A stretch of 13,052 bases of DNA from Clostridiaceae bacterium (GCA_012727625.1 JAAYGP010000294.1:1-13052), one strand, 5' to 3'; counted from the first letter of the stretch, positions 1-6,906 are shown. Numbers and translations are program-made. Notes: a model not told the origin generated them from the sequence alone.

Positions 1-252
1 GAAAATCTGGGGATTGCTTCTCTCTTGTTGGGAGCCGGCAGAAAAACAAAAGATGACGTAATAGATCCGTCAGCGGGAATTATTCTTGCCAAAAAGACGG
101 GAGACCGGGTTAATAAAGGTGAAACCATTGCAATTCTTCATACATCTGAAGAAAAATTTATTTCTGACGCAGCAAGGGTGCTGTCAGACTCAATAATTAT
201 CGGTGAAGTACCTCCCAAGGCTAAGCCTGTTATTATAGGAAAAGTGGATTGA
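1..252 (+). CDS. pdp: Pyrimidine-nucleoside phosphorylase, C-terminal fragment (5' end outside window)
   Basis: The frame is open from base 1 and ends at TGA 250-252, so only the last 83 residues are visible. They match the C-terminal domain (PYNP_C) of the thymidine/pyrimidine-nucleoside phosphorylase family. The start reads LLGAGRKTKDDVID, followed by an AGIILAKKTGDRV stretch and then a KGETIAILHTSEE stretch. This is the barrel-sandwich-like lobe that closes over the active site. The enzyme splits uridine, thymidine or deoxyuridine with phosphate into base and (deoxy)ribose-1-phosphate in cytosolic nucleoside salvage. The catalytic alpha domain is outside the window, so activity cannot be judged. 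In Firmicutes, nucleoside salvage genes often sit just upstream of dacF, and that order is kept here with a 151-base gap. I see no convincing terminator in the gap, so cotranscription with dacF is possible. Confidence 0.85.
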   Translation, partial: ENLGIASLLLGAGRKTKDDVIDPSAGIILAKKTGDRVNKGETIAILHTSEEKFISDAARVLSDSIIIGEVPPKAKPVIIGKVD

Positions 253-403
253 GCCAATTATTCCAACGTGAGGGTCAAAGCTTGCGGTGAGTTTTGGTTG
301 GTCCGAGGTTATTTTCCCTGGAATATAAAAACGCTGAATAAGGAATGTAGAATATGGGCCATGCATACATTATTTATGAGATTATACTATTTGGAGAGTC
401 GAA

Positions 404-1588
404 ATGAAAAGAAAAATAGTTGCGTGGCTTATATTAACTTCTTTATTATTAATGCTGATGCCAGGTCAGGCAGTTTCGGGAACAGAAGAGGAAAACAGTA
501 CTGTTTCAAACGCGCCATTTCAGATTAACGCCAAATCGGCCTGTCTTATGTGTGCAAACACAGGAGAGTTTATATTTGAAATGGACAGTCATGCAAAAAG
601 GCCAATTGCATCCATTACAAAAATCATGACCATGCTCCTGGTTATGGAAGCTTTGGGGCAGAATAAGATCACCCTGGATGATGTTGTGGTAACTTCAGAG
701 CATGCCAGCAGCATGGGGGGGTCACAGGTTTATCTGGCAGTTGGGGAGGAATTCACCGTACACGATCTATTAAAGGCTGTGGCCATTCATTCAGCCAATG
801 ATGCATCGGTTGCCCTTGCAGAACATGTTGCAGGCAGTGAAGGCGTGTTTGTTACCATGATGAACGAAAAGGCAAAAGCTCTCGGAATGAATAATACAAA
901 TTTTCTTGACTGTTCGGGATTAACCGACGAAGGGCACTACAGCACCGCTCATGATATAGCAATTATGTCAAGGGAACTGATAACCAAATACCCTAAGATA
1001 ATTGAATATACCACGATAAAACGGGATACTTTCAGGAACGGAACCTTTGGACTTGATAATACAAATCATTTGGTGGGAAAATACAGAGGAATTACAGGGC
1101 TGAAAACGGGGGTGACAGATGCTGCCGGGTATTGCCTTGCCGCCACTGCATCAAGGGACGGTCTTGATCTTATTTCCGTAATATTGGCTTCGGACAGCCT
1201 TACCTTAAGATTTAAAGAATCGGAAAAAATCCTTGATTATGGTTTTTCCAATTATGAAATACTTAAGATTGAGAGAAAAGGTGAAATTGCAGACTATGTA
1301 AATGTTAAAAAAGGACTTGAAGTTTCAGTTCCTGCAGTCTATGAAGACAATTGTGAAATTCTGTTAAAAAGAGGCCAAAAGGATAAGATTACAGAGGAAA
1401 TTCGCTTGACCGAACACATAAACGCGCCTGTTAAAGCAGGGGACAGCGCCGGAGAGGTGGTTTTGCTGCTTGACGACAAGGTTATAAAAAGTATCCCGCT
1501 GGTTGCGGTGAAAGAAGTTGAAAAAGCTGTTTTGCTTAAAATGTTCTGGAGAATGACAATTCACTGGTTTTCTCTGGCAAGGAGATAA
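404..1588 (+). CDS. dacF: D-alanyl-D-alanine carboxypeptidase (penicillin-binding protein 5/DacF family)
   Basis: This is a 394-residue exported serine peptidase that removes the terminal D-Ala from peptidoglycan pentapeptides and so limits cross-linking outside the membrane. The start is ATG 404, with GGAGAG at 393-398. Residues 1-26 form a Sec signal peptide: MKRK, then a hydrophobic core, then a probable cleavage site after AVSG. All three penicillin-binding motifs are present: SxxK as S70-I-T-K73 (nucleophile S70), SxN as S130-A-N132, and KTG at 234-236. A beta-rich PBP5_C domain follows at about 260-360. The last 20 residues (LLKMFWRMTIHWFSLARR) form an amphipathic basic-aromatic helix, the usual membrane anchor of this family. 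Length and motifs fit an intact enzyme. DacF is the sporulation paralogue in Bacillus. Here the spoIIA genes do not follow, so the exact paralogue (DacF or DacA/DacB type) is inferred from synteny with pdp. Confidence 0.9.
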   Translation: MKRKIVAWLILTSLLLMLMPGQAVSGTEEENSTVSNAPFQINAKSACLMCANTGEFIFEMDSHAKRPIASITKIMTMLLVMEALGQNKITLDDVVVTSEHASSMGGSQVYLAVGEEFTVHDLLKAVAIHSANDASVALAEHVAGSEGVFVTMMNEKAKALGMNNTNFLDCSGLTDEGHYSTAHDIAIMSRELITKYPKIIEYTTIKRDTFRNGTFGLDNTNHLVGKYRGITGLKTGVTDAAGYCLAATASRDGLDLISVILASDSLTLRFKESEKILDYGFSNYEILKIERKGEIADYVNVKKGLEVSVPAVYEDNCEILLKRGQKDKITEEIRLTEHINAPVKAGDSAGEVVLLLDDKVIKSIPLVAVKEVEKAVLLKMFWRMTIHWFSLARR

Positions 1589-1721
1589 ATTTGTGAAAAG
1601 CAAAAATCATTGTCAGGACCATCGTGTAAATTGCACCATATATAAAACAAGGGCTTCAATTATCAGAAACGGGGTTTTCCGTAATTGTACGATATAAAAA
1701 ACTTCAGGTAATAAAGATGAA

Positions 1722-1756
1722 GCTGAGCCATAAACATATTGTGTTTTTGGCTCAGC
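1722..1756. terminator. Hairpin between convergent genes, probable bidirectional terminator
   Basis: GCTGAGCCA (1722-1730) pairs perfectly with TGGCTCAGC (1748-1756). Inside it, AAACA (1732-1736) pairs with TGTTT (1742-1746), giving a 14-bp stem with a single T-T mismatch and a 5-base loop. It lies between dacF (plus) and sucD (minus), where a shared terminator is expected. The following bases are only moderately T-rich on either strand (plus: ATTATTGATCTGTTTG; minus: TTCATCTTTATT), so it is not a textbook intrinsic terminator. The minus-strand side, which would end the kor-suc transcript, is slightly better. Confidence 0.5.
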
Positions 1757-1793
1757 ATTATTGATCTGTTTGTATGTGAATAAGTATGTGCGT

Positions 1794-1927
1794 GCCCACC
1801 GGAACGCACCACAGGCCTCGGCCCTAAGTTCCGGAGCCCTCGGGCTTTAACTGTTAAACAGGTTCAATATAGTTGTTAATGCTCGGAACTCCATGTAAAA
1901 GCAGCAGGGATTCGGGCCTTTCCGGGC
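1794..1927 (+). ncRNA. Candidate structured RNA, rod-shaped, possibly 6S-like
   Basis: This gene-free stretch is richer in G+C than its surroundings and folds into one long interrupted rod. GCCC 1794-1797 pairs with GGGC 1924-1927. After an ACC bulge, GGAA 1801-1804 pairs with TTCC 1920-1923. AGGCC 1813-1817 pairs with GGCCT 1915-1919, and CCCT 1822-1825 pairs with AGGG 1906-1909. A very asymmetric internal loop follows (2 bases against 16, 1890-1905). Then GTTCCG-AGC 1828-1837 (one bulged G) pairs with GCTCGGAAC 1881-1889, capped by an A/T-rich apical arm that includes TTAAC/GTTAA. A closing stem, a large central bubble and a terminal stem are the layout of 6S RNA, which binds RNA polymerase. 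The 5' bubble strand CCCTAAGTT also looks 6S-like to me, but that is judgement. The strand is uncertain because the stems are nearly symmetric; plus is preferred. No strong promoter or U-tract is visible. Alternatives are an mRNA 3' structure of the suc operon or an intergenic palindromic repeat. Confidence 0.35.
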
Positions 1928-1938
1928 TATAACGCTGA

Positions 1939-2838
1939 TTATACAAGGCATTTTTCAAGCAAGTCCCTGGATTTCAATAAATTATATGTTGCTTCTCCTA
2001 TCATATCAGGTGTTTTTACCACGTATGCGCCGCTTTCACCAAGTGCTTTATTTTTACTTTCAGCAGTTCCCGTACCGCCCGAAATGATGGCACCGGCATG
2101 CCCCATGCGTTTTCCGGGCGGGGCTGTTTGACCTGCGATATAGGCAACCAGTGGCTTTTTCAAATTATCCTTTATCCAAAGCGCGGCTTTCTCTTCACCC
2201 TTTCCTCCGATTTCACCAATCATAACTATGGCGAAAGTTTCATCATCCTCATTAAACATCTTTAAGACATCAATAAAACCAAGTCCTTTTACAGGGTCTC
2301 CTCCTATACCCACTGCGGTTGATTGTCCCAGGGAATACTGTGTAAGCTGGTTCACGGCTTCATATGTAAGAGTTCCGGAACGGGACACAACCCCAATATG
2401 ACCTTTTTTGTGAATTGACGCAGGCATGATGCCCACCTTGCATTCGCCGGGAGTTATTACGCCGGGGCAGTTTGGACCAATTAATCTGGTCTTTTTATCT
2501 TTCATATAATTTTTAATTAACATCATATCAAGAACAGGTATTCCCTCGGTTATGCACACCACCAGATCAAGCCGCGCGTCATAAGCCTCAAGGATGGAAT
2601 CCGGTGCGTATTTTGCCGGAACATAGATTATTGACGTATTGGCGCCGGTTGCCTTAACAGCCTGTTCAACAGTATCAAATACAGGTATGCCCAAAACCCG
2701 GGAGCCGCCCTTGCCGGGTGTAACTCCCGCTACAATGTTTGTTCCGTATTCAAGCATTTTTTGGGTATGAAACCTGCCCTGGTTTCCTGTAATTCCCTGT
2801 ACTATTAATCTTGTGTTTTTGTTTACCAGAATACTCAT
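1939..2838 (-). CDS. sucD: Succinyl-CoA synthetase (ADP/GDP-forming), alpha subunit
   Basis: This 299-residue cytosolic protein is the CoA-binding, phosphohistidine-carrying subunit of succinate-CoA ligase (succinyl-CoA + NDP + Pi to succinate + CoA + NTP). The N-terminal Rossmann CoA-binding domain carries GITGNQG at 15-21. The ligase domain carries GIGGDPVKG at 177-185 and GEIGG around E209. The catalytic histidine lies in KRMGHAGAIISGGTGTAES and is H247, equivalent to H246 of E. coli SucD. Length agrees with the family (about 290). The ATG start overlaps the sucC stop codon as ATGA (2835-2838) and is preceded by AGGAGAG, so translation is probably coupled to give equal alpha and beta subunits. 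It is the last gene of the kor-suc operon. The stop is followed by the structured intergenic region. Confidence 0.96.
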   Translation of the reverse strand: MSILVNKNTRLIVQGITGNQGRFHTQKMLEYGTNIVAGVTPGKGGSRVLGIPVFDTVEQAVKATGANTSIIYVPAKYAPDSILEAYDARLDLVVCITEGIPVLDMMLIKNYMKDKKTRLIGPNCPGVITPGECKVGIMPASIHKKGHIGVVSRSGTLTYEAVNQLTQYSLGQSTAVGIGGDPVKGLGFIDVLKMFNEDDETFAIVMIGEIGGKGEEKAALWIKDNLKKPLVAYIAGQTAPPGKRMGHAGAIISGGTGTAESKNKALGESGAYVVKTPDMIGEATYNLLKSRDLLEKCLV

Positions 2839-4013
2839 TTTAAACTCTCCTGTGACAAAAGAACGCAGGTTTTTGCGGCATCAGCCATTAACGTCTTTGA
2901 TATAATATTAAGACCCGATTTATTAAGAAGTTCATTTCCTTTTTCCGAATTGTTTCCAGCAAGCCGTACCACAATGGGTATATCTATCATTGAACAATCG
3001 GATTTAAGAGACTTTATGGCGTTTATAATGCCTTCTGCGATTATATCGCATTTCACAATACCGCCAAAAATATTAACAAAAATAACTCTTACCTTTTCAT
3101 TGGATAAGAGGATTTTAAATGCCTCAGCAACGCTGTCGCCGGTTGTGTTGCCGCCCACATCAAGGAAGTTGGCAGGTTTTCCGCCATAGGCGTTTATTAT
3201 GTCCATTGTTGCCATTGCAAGGCCTGCGCCGTTAACCATACAGCCAACAGAGCCATTAAGGGCAATGTAATTAAGAGAGTGTTTCCCGGCTTCAGCTTCT
3301 TTGGGGTCGAGTTCATTTATGTCGCACAATCCGGCAATATCGGGATGCCTGAATAAGGCATTATCATCAAAGGTTACCTTTGCATCAATGGCTATCAGCG
3401 CTCTTTCGGGGGTTTCAACAAGCGGGTTTATTTCAACCATTGAACAGTCCTTTTCCATAAAAAGCTCAAACATTCCCCTGCCTATGCGGATAAATCCGGC
3501 AACATCATCTACTCCCAGCATGGATGCGATATTTCGTAAAAAATAATCCCTCACACCAATGTTTATATCAATATTTCTTCTGATTATACTGTCAGGGTTT
3601 TCAGCAGCCGTTTCTTCAATTTCAACGCCGCCTGCACCGGATGCCACAAGAGCTATACAGGAATTTTCCGAATCCAGAGTCATACTTACATAGTATTCCT
3701 TTTTGATATCCACGCATTCGGCAATGAGAAGCTTTTTAACTATCCGTCCTTTGGGACCTGTTTGTTTTGTTACCAGGGTTTTGCCCAGCATATCGCCGGA
3801 AATTTGAACAGCTTCACAGGTAGTATTTGCTATTTTAACCCCGCCGGCTTTACCCCTGCCGCCGGAGTGTATTTGCGCCTTTATTACAAAGGGCGGTTTT
3901 AGCGATTTAACCGCATGGGAAATATCATCAGAGTTTTCCGCCATAATTCCTCTGTTCACCGGGATGCCATATTCTTCAAGCAAAGCTTTGGCCTGATACT
4001 CATGTATTTTCAT
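2835..4013 (-). CDS. sucC: Succinyl-CoA synthetase (ADP/GDP-forming), beta subunit
   Basis: This 392-residue ATP-grasp subunit binds the nucleotide, Mg2+ and succinate, and pairs with SucD. The N-terminus MKIHEYQAKALLEEYG is the family hallmark. K45 and the loop GGRGKAGG (51-58) form the ATP-grasp phosphate-binding part. E204 and N206 in MVEINPLVE and D220 in AIDAKVTFDD match the metal-binding residues of the family. The C-terminal ligase domain carries GCMVNGAGLAM (267-277) and FLDVGGNTTGD. All expected residues are present and the length is normal (E. coli 388). Whether it prefers ADP or GDP cannot be decided by eye. The gene follows korC after 31 bases and has its own TGGAG site upstream of the ATG. 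Its position after the kor genes indicates that it uses the succinyl-CoA made by the oxidoreductase, or supplies it in reverse. Confidence 0.96.
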   Translation of the reverse strand: MKIHEYQAKALLEEYGIPVNRGIMAENSDDISHAVKSLKPPFVIKAQIHSGGRGKAGGVKIANTTCEAVQISGDMLGKTLVTKQTGPKGRIVKKLLIAECVDIKKEYYVSMTLDSENSCIALVASGAGGVEIEETAAENPDSIIRRNIDINIGVRDYFLRNIASMLGVDDVAGFIRIGRGMFELFMEKDCSMVEINPLVETPERALIAIDAKVTFDDNALFRHPDIAGLCDINELDPKEAEAGKHSLNYIALNGSVGCMVNGAGLAMATMDIINAYGGKPANFLDVGGNTTGDSVAEAFKILLSNEKVRVIFVNIFGGIVKCDIIAEGIINAIKSLKSDCSMIDIPIVVRLAGNNSEKGNELLNKSGLNIISKTLMADAAKTCVLLSQESLK

Positions 4014-4044
4014 ATTACCTGCTCCATTTAATTAAAGTATGTTT

Positions 4045-4617
4045 TTATGCAATTAACAGTCTTTCAGCGGATGGGGCCGGCTGATAGCTGCAAAGCATCA
4101 TTTCACCGGCTTTCAGGGCTTTGATGTTGATTTCCTCCGTTTTTTCAGGAATATGCATCAACACAGCTTTTTTTAAATTATCCCACCCTGCGATATTAAG
4201 AACCTTATTAATTGCTCCCACCGCAACAATGTTTGCTGTGAATAATTTGCCAACCCTGGACCTGGCCGTATCCAGAACAGGTACCCTTATAACTTGATCC
4301 GGATTAAGCCAATATGGAACTTTAAGGCTTTCATCAGCCATTACGATGCATTTTCCTGATATTCCCTCAGTATAATTGTCAAGGGATGACTGGGTAAGCG
4401 CGAGAATAAAAGTAGGATTTGTTACCCTGGGAAATCTGATAAAAGAATCGCTTACAATCAGCTCAGCCTTGCATTTGCCTCCCCTGGCCTCCGGACCATA
4501 TGACTGGGACTGGGCGGCATTTTTATTTTCAAGAATTGCTGCCTGGGCCAGTATAATGCTTGCCAGGATCATTCCCTGTCCTCCGGAACCGGTTAACATA
4601 ATCTCATGCCTGCTCAT
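4045..4617 (-). CDS. korC: 2-oxoglutarate:ferredoxin oxidoreductase, gamma subunit
   Basis: This 190-residue subunit belongs to the pyruvate/ketoisovalerate oxidoreductase gamma family. It carries GSGGQG at 10-15 and QSYGPEARGG at 38-47, both characteristic of the CoA-interacting gamma domain. The frame is open to 4656, but I place the start at ATG 4617. GGAGGT lies seven bases upstream, and MSRHEIMLTGSGGQG is where family members normally begin. The longer version would add 13 residues with no homology that I recognise and would overlap korB by 53 bases. With the chosen start the overlap with korB is 14 bases, suggesting coupled translation. The C-terminal half (KVPYWLNPDQ, then a VLDTARSRVGKLFTANIVAVGA region) is typical. 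Its placement between korB and sucC supports a 2-oxoglutarate rather than a pyruvate or branched-chain substrate. Confidence 0.92.
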   Translation of the reverse strand: MSRHEIMLTGSGGQGMILASIILAQAAILENKNAAQSQSYGPEARGGKCKAELIVSDSFIRFPRVTNPTFILALTQSSLDNYTEGISGKCIVMADESLKVPYWLNPDQVIRVPVLDTARSRVGKLFTANIVAVGAINKVLNIAGWDNLKKAVLMHIPEKTEEINIKALKAGEMMLCSYQPAPSAERLLIA

Positions 4618-5440
4618 AGTTGATACCTCCAGATACTTTTTCAATAATCTTTGCATATTCTTCAGTGTATTCAGGATAGGTTGCCTGACTTAAAACACCA
4701 GTTACTATTTTCCCTTTAAGTTCCTCAGGCGGTAGTTTCCCCGCTTTTTCAACAGGTATTGAGTTGTCGCGCTGCCACTTAATCATATCAATAACACTGC
4801 CTTTTTTATTTTTCCGTCCGTAATATACGGGGCATACGCTTATACATTCAATAAGTGAAAAACCTTTATGCAAAATACCTTTTTGTATGCAGGAAGTTAT
4901 TTGAGCGGGGTTGTAAACTGTTCCGCGGGCGGTGAAGGAAGCACCGGCTCCTGCTGCAAGAGCAGCAATATCAAAGGGCCTGTCTATGTTGCCATAGGGA
5001 GCTGTGGTTCCAAATTCGCCGGCAGGTGTGGCGGGAGAATACTGGCCCCCCGTCATGCCATATATATTGTTGTTTATAACAACAACAGTCATGCCCACGT
5101 TTCGCCGTGCCGCATGAATAAGGTGATTGCCTCCGATGGCGGCAATGTCGCCGTCTCCTGCTATTACAACAACTTCAAGCTCCGGTTTCGCAAGCTTGAT
5201 TCCGGTGGCAAATGCCAGGGCCCGGCCATGGGTGGTATGTATGGTATTGAAGTCAAGGTAACCGGCAGCTCTTGAAGAGCAACCAATGCCCGATACAATA
5301 CAAACCTTGTTTTTATCAAGTTCCAGTTTGTCTATTGCCCGCACTACCGCATGCATAATAACCCCGTTGCCGCATCCCGGGCACCAGATATGGGGCAGGT
5401 GCTCTGTCCGCATATATTTTTCAACAAGTTGGCTTGCCAC
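4604..5440 (-). CDS. korB: 2-oxoglutarate:ferredoxin oxidoreductase, beta subunit (TPP-binding)
   Basis: This 278-residue subunit carries thiamine diphosphate and Mg2+ at the active site. The visible motifs are HIWCPGCGNG (C20 and C23), GIGCSS at 51-56, GDGD at 95-98 and NNNIYGMTGGQ at 123-133. Together they make the TPP/Mg signature GDG(X)nNNxxYG(M)TGGQ of the KOR/VOR/POR beta family. CPVYYGRKNKK lies further downstream. The reaction is 2-oxoglutarate + CoA + 2 oxidised ferredoxin to succinyl-CoA + CO2 + 2 reduced ferredoxin, and is reversible. The start is GTG 5440, with AGGAGG seven bases upstream; the Shine-Dalgarno sequence is formed by the last codons of korA (GAG GAG GAT TAA). Only two bases separate the genes. 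The C-terminus ends NYEQA, encoded by the same 14 bases that end up in the korD tail. The substrate is assigned from context with sucCD. Confidence 0.93.
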   Translation of the reverse strand: MASQLVEKYMRTEHLPHIWCPGCGNGVIMHAVVRAIDKLELDKNKVCIVSGIGCSSRAAGYLDFNTIHTTHGRALAFATGIKLAKPELEVVVIAGDGDIAAIGGNHLIHAARRNVGMTVVVINNNIYGMTGGQYSPATPAGEFGTTAPYGNIDRPFDIAALAAGAGASFTARGTVYNPAQITSCIQKGILHKGFSLIECISVCPVYYGRKNKKGSVIDMIKWQRDNSIPVEKAGKLPPEELKGKIVTGVLSQATYPEYTEEYAKIIEKVSGGINYEQA

Positions 5441-5442
5441 TT

Positions 5443-6567
5443 TTAATCCTCCTCAATTGCCCTTAAGATTTCAGCGGGGCTTATTAATGTTCCGTCAACC
5501 TTCCCTGTAAATTTTAAACTGCAGTTGTTTTTTACAACCCGTTCCGCTTCAAGAACTATTTGCCCGTAGTTATGTTCAGCCACTATGAGTTTTTTAATTT
5601 TCCCCGAAAGCTTAAAAAGCTCTTTTTCAGGGAAAGGCCAAAGAGTGATGGGTCTGAACATTCCAACCCTGATGCCTTTACTGCGGGCTTCATCTATTGC
5701 TTCAAGGACACTTCTTGTTGTCCCCCCATAGCACAGTACGGCAATGTCAGCGTCTTCGGTGTACCTTTCCTCCGTTGCAACTATGTCATCAACATTGTCT
5801 TCAATTTTCCTCATAAGTCGGGTTATCATCCTGTTTGCCTCGATATGCGAATTTGTCGGAAAACCTGATTCATCATGGATAAGACCTGTAATATTATATC
5901 TGTCGCCTTCTCCGAAAGGAGCAAAAACAGGGGCGCATTCCCCGTCAGGTATGCGGTATGGCATATGCTGCGACTGGCCTCCCTTAATGACTTTCCTGTT
6001 TACTATTTCTATGTGTTCGGGGATTTCGATTCCCTCCCTGAGATGGCCTACCATCTCATCCATAAGAAAAATTACAGGAGTTCTGTATTTTTCAGACAGA
6101 TTAAAAGCACGAATTATTAGCGTATAGGTTTCGGATACTGATGAGGGAGACAGTACAATTATGGGATGATCACCGTGAGTTCCCCATCTTGACTGCATAA
6201 CATCCCCTTGGGACGGTGAGGTTGGAAGACCGGTTGACGGGCCGCTGCGCTGTGCGTTAACAATAACGCAGGGGATTTCTGCTGCCGAGGCATAGCCGAT
6301 ATTTTCCTGCTTCAGGGAAAATCCCGGGCCGCTGGTGGCGGTCATGGATTTGACTCCTGCAACGGATGCGCCTATAACAGCCGCCATACTTGCAATCTCA
6401 TCCTCCATCTGAATAAAATGTCCTTTAACCATAGGAAGCCTTAAAGCGCAATATTCGGCAATTTCTGTTGACGGAGTTATGGGATATCCCGCGAAAAACC
6501 GCATTCCGCATGCAATAGCGCCTTCAACACAGGCTTCATTGCCTTGCATTAAAACCAGCCTGCTCAT
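5443..6567 (-). CDS. korA: 2-oxoglutarate:ferredoxin oxidoreductase, alpha subunit
   Basis: This 374-residue alpha subunit has the POR_N pyrimidine-binding domain followed by domain II. The motifs are GYPITPSTEIAE (27-38), QMEDEIASMAAVIGAS (53-68, with the glutamate expected to activate TPP), ATSGPGFSLKQE (77-88) and QRSGPSTGLPT (106-116). A transketolase-C-like region from about 290 contains GMFRPITLWPFPEKE. The frame is open to 6666, but the start is placed at ATG 6567. AGAGGAG lies seven bases upstream, and the family's usual MSRLVLMQGNEA begins there. The 33 extra residues lie inside korD. The start therefore overlaps korD by 32 bases, an arrangement that favours coupled translation. Length (about 375) is normal for the four-subunit enzyme. 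A 2-oxoisovalerate enzyme (VorB) is the main alternative, but the adjacent sucCD makes 2-oxoglutarate more likely. Confidence 0.92.
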   Translation of the reverse strand: MSRLVLMQGNEACVEGAIACGMRFFAGYPITPSTEIAEYCALRLPMVKGHFIQMEDEIASMAAVIGASVAGVKSMTATSGPGFSLKQENIGYASAAEIPCVIVNAQRSGPSTGLPTSPSQGDVMQSRWGTHGDHPIIVLSPSSVSETYTLIIRAFNLSEKYRTPVIFLMDEMVGHLREGIEIPEHIEIVNRKVIKGGQSQHMPYRIPDGECAPVFAPFGEGDRYNITGLIHDESGFPTNSHIEANRMITRLMRKIEDNVDDIVATEERYTEDADIAVLCYGGTTRSVLEAIDEARSKGIRVGMFRPITLWPFPEKELFKLSGKIKKLIVAEHNYGQIVLEAERVVKNNCSLKFTGKVDGTLISPAEILRAIEED

Positions 6568-6754
6568 AGTTATTCTCCTCTGCAAATATTGCATAATCCG
6601 GGCACCGAAGCTCGCACTGACCGCAAAAGATACATTCCTCTTTATTTTGAACGGTGACTTTATCATCTATAAGACCAAGTACATTTTTCGGACAGAATTC
6701 AACACAAATACCGCAGCCTTTACACCATTTATCAATGGTTTTTAAAGTCTTCAT
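6536..6754 (-). CDS. korD: 2-oxoglutarate:ferredoxin oxidoreductase, delta subunit (2x[4Fe-4S] ferredoxin)
   Basis: This 72-residue electron-transfer subunit has two CxxCxxCxxxCP clusters: C11-C14-C17-C21P and C41-C44-C47-C51P. It relays electrons from the TPP site of KorAB to external ferredoxin. The start is placed at ATG 6754 (MKTLKTIDKWCKGCG) because a GGTGAT site precedes it and family members begin here. The open frame extends seven codons further upstream without support. It is the first gene of the operon, about 95 bases downstream of the predicted transcription start. Its 3' end overlaps korA by 32 bases, and the korA ribosome binding site lies inside it. The tail after the second cluster (EENNYEQAGFNARQ) is not needed for cluster binding and looks shaped by the overlap with korA. 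Confidence 0.92.
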   Translation of the reverse strand: MKTLKTIDKWCKGCGICVEFCPKNVLGLIDDKVTVQNKEECIFCGQCELRCPDYAIFAEENNYEQAGFNARQ

Positions 6755-6821
6755 AACTATCACCAATTTAACCATAGCATAGTATTGACAAAGTTAGAAA
6801 CAGCTTTTTAGTATTATTTAC

Positions 6822-6839
6822 CACAGCCAAAAGGCTGTG
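6822..6839 (-). promoter_or_regulatory. Perfect hairpin in the leader of the kor-suc operon
   Basis: CACAGCC (6822-6828) and GGCTGTG (6833-6839) form a perfect 7-bp stem with a four-base loop (AAAA on plus, TTTT on minus). It lies about 12-30 bases downstream of the predicted minus-strand transcription start, so it could be an operator that blocks early elongation or an RNA hairpin at the 5' end that stabilises the message. It is not followed by a U-run that would make a good terminator. No riboswitch family is recognised. Confidence 0.4.
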
Positions 6840-6857
6840 AAGAATTTTCTATATAAC

Positions 6858-6886
6858 AGTAAAAAGACTTAGAAAAATACAGTCAA
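6858..6886 (-). promoter_or_regulatory. Predicted sigma-A promoter of the kor-suc operon
   Basis: On the minus strand, -35 TTGACT (6886-6881) and -10 TTTACT (6863-6858) are separated by exactly 17 bases. The -35 box matches consensus at 5 of 6 positions and the -10 box at 4 of 6. Transcription would start near 6851, leaving a leader of about 95 bases before korD. The -35 box overlaps an inverted repeat (6879-6894), a plausible place for a regulator to act. Confidence 0.5.
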
Positions 6887-6894
6887 AACACTGT
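6879..6894. promoter_or_regulatory. Inverted repeat ACAGT-N6-ACTGT over the kor -35 box, candidate operator
   Basis: ACAGT (6879-6883) and ACTGT (6890-6894) are perfect inverse copies six bases apart and straddle the predicted -35 hexamer. A similar, wider pair, ACTGTT (7051-7056) and AACAGT (7070-7075), lies upstream of lysR, and another AACAGT is at 6855-6860. Recurrent half-sites in a divergent lysR intergenic region could be binding sites of that regulator. They are short and AT-rich, so chance is possible, and the spacing does not give a symmetric T-N11-A box. Confidence 0.25.
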
Positions 6895-6906
6895 GGAGTA
6901 ATATCC

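Noticed and set aside
253..403. Promoter for dacF in the pdp-dacF gap
   Set aside because: TATACT (384-389) and TATAAA (324-329) are present, but neither has a -35 at acceptable spacing, so no promoter is claimed.
268..528. 86-codon open frame overlapping the dacF start on the same strand
   Set aside because: It runs into the dacF signal-peptide region in another frame, has no ribosome binding site and no recognisable protein features.
4868..5275. 135-codon plus-strand frame opposite korB
   Set aside because: It is antisense to the conserved TPP-binding region of korB; its composition (Gly/Cys/Ser-rich) is that of a shadow frame, and no start signal is present.
5744..6127. 127-codon plus-strand frame opposite korA
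   Set aside because: It lies wholly within the antisense of a strongly conserved gene, with no ribosome binding site or domain.
6878..6890. T-N11-A LysR box at the kor -35 region
   Set aside because: The spacing T6878-A6890 exists, but the dyad centre of the flanking inverted repeat does not coincide with it, so it is not a proper LysR box; only the inverted repeat is kept, at low confidence.
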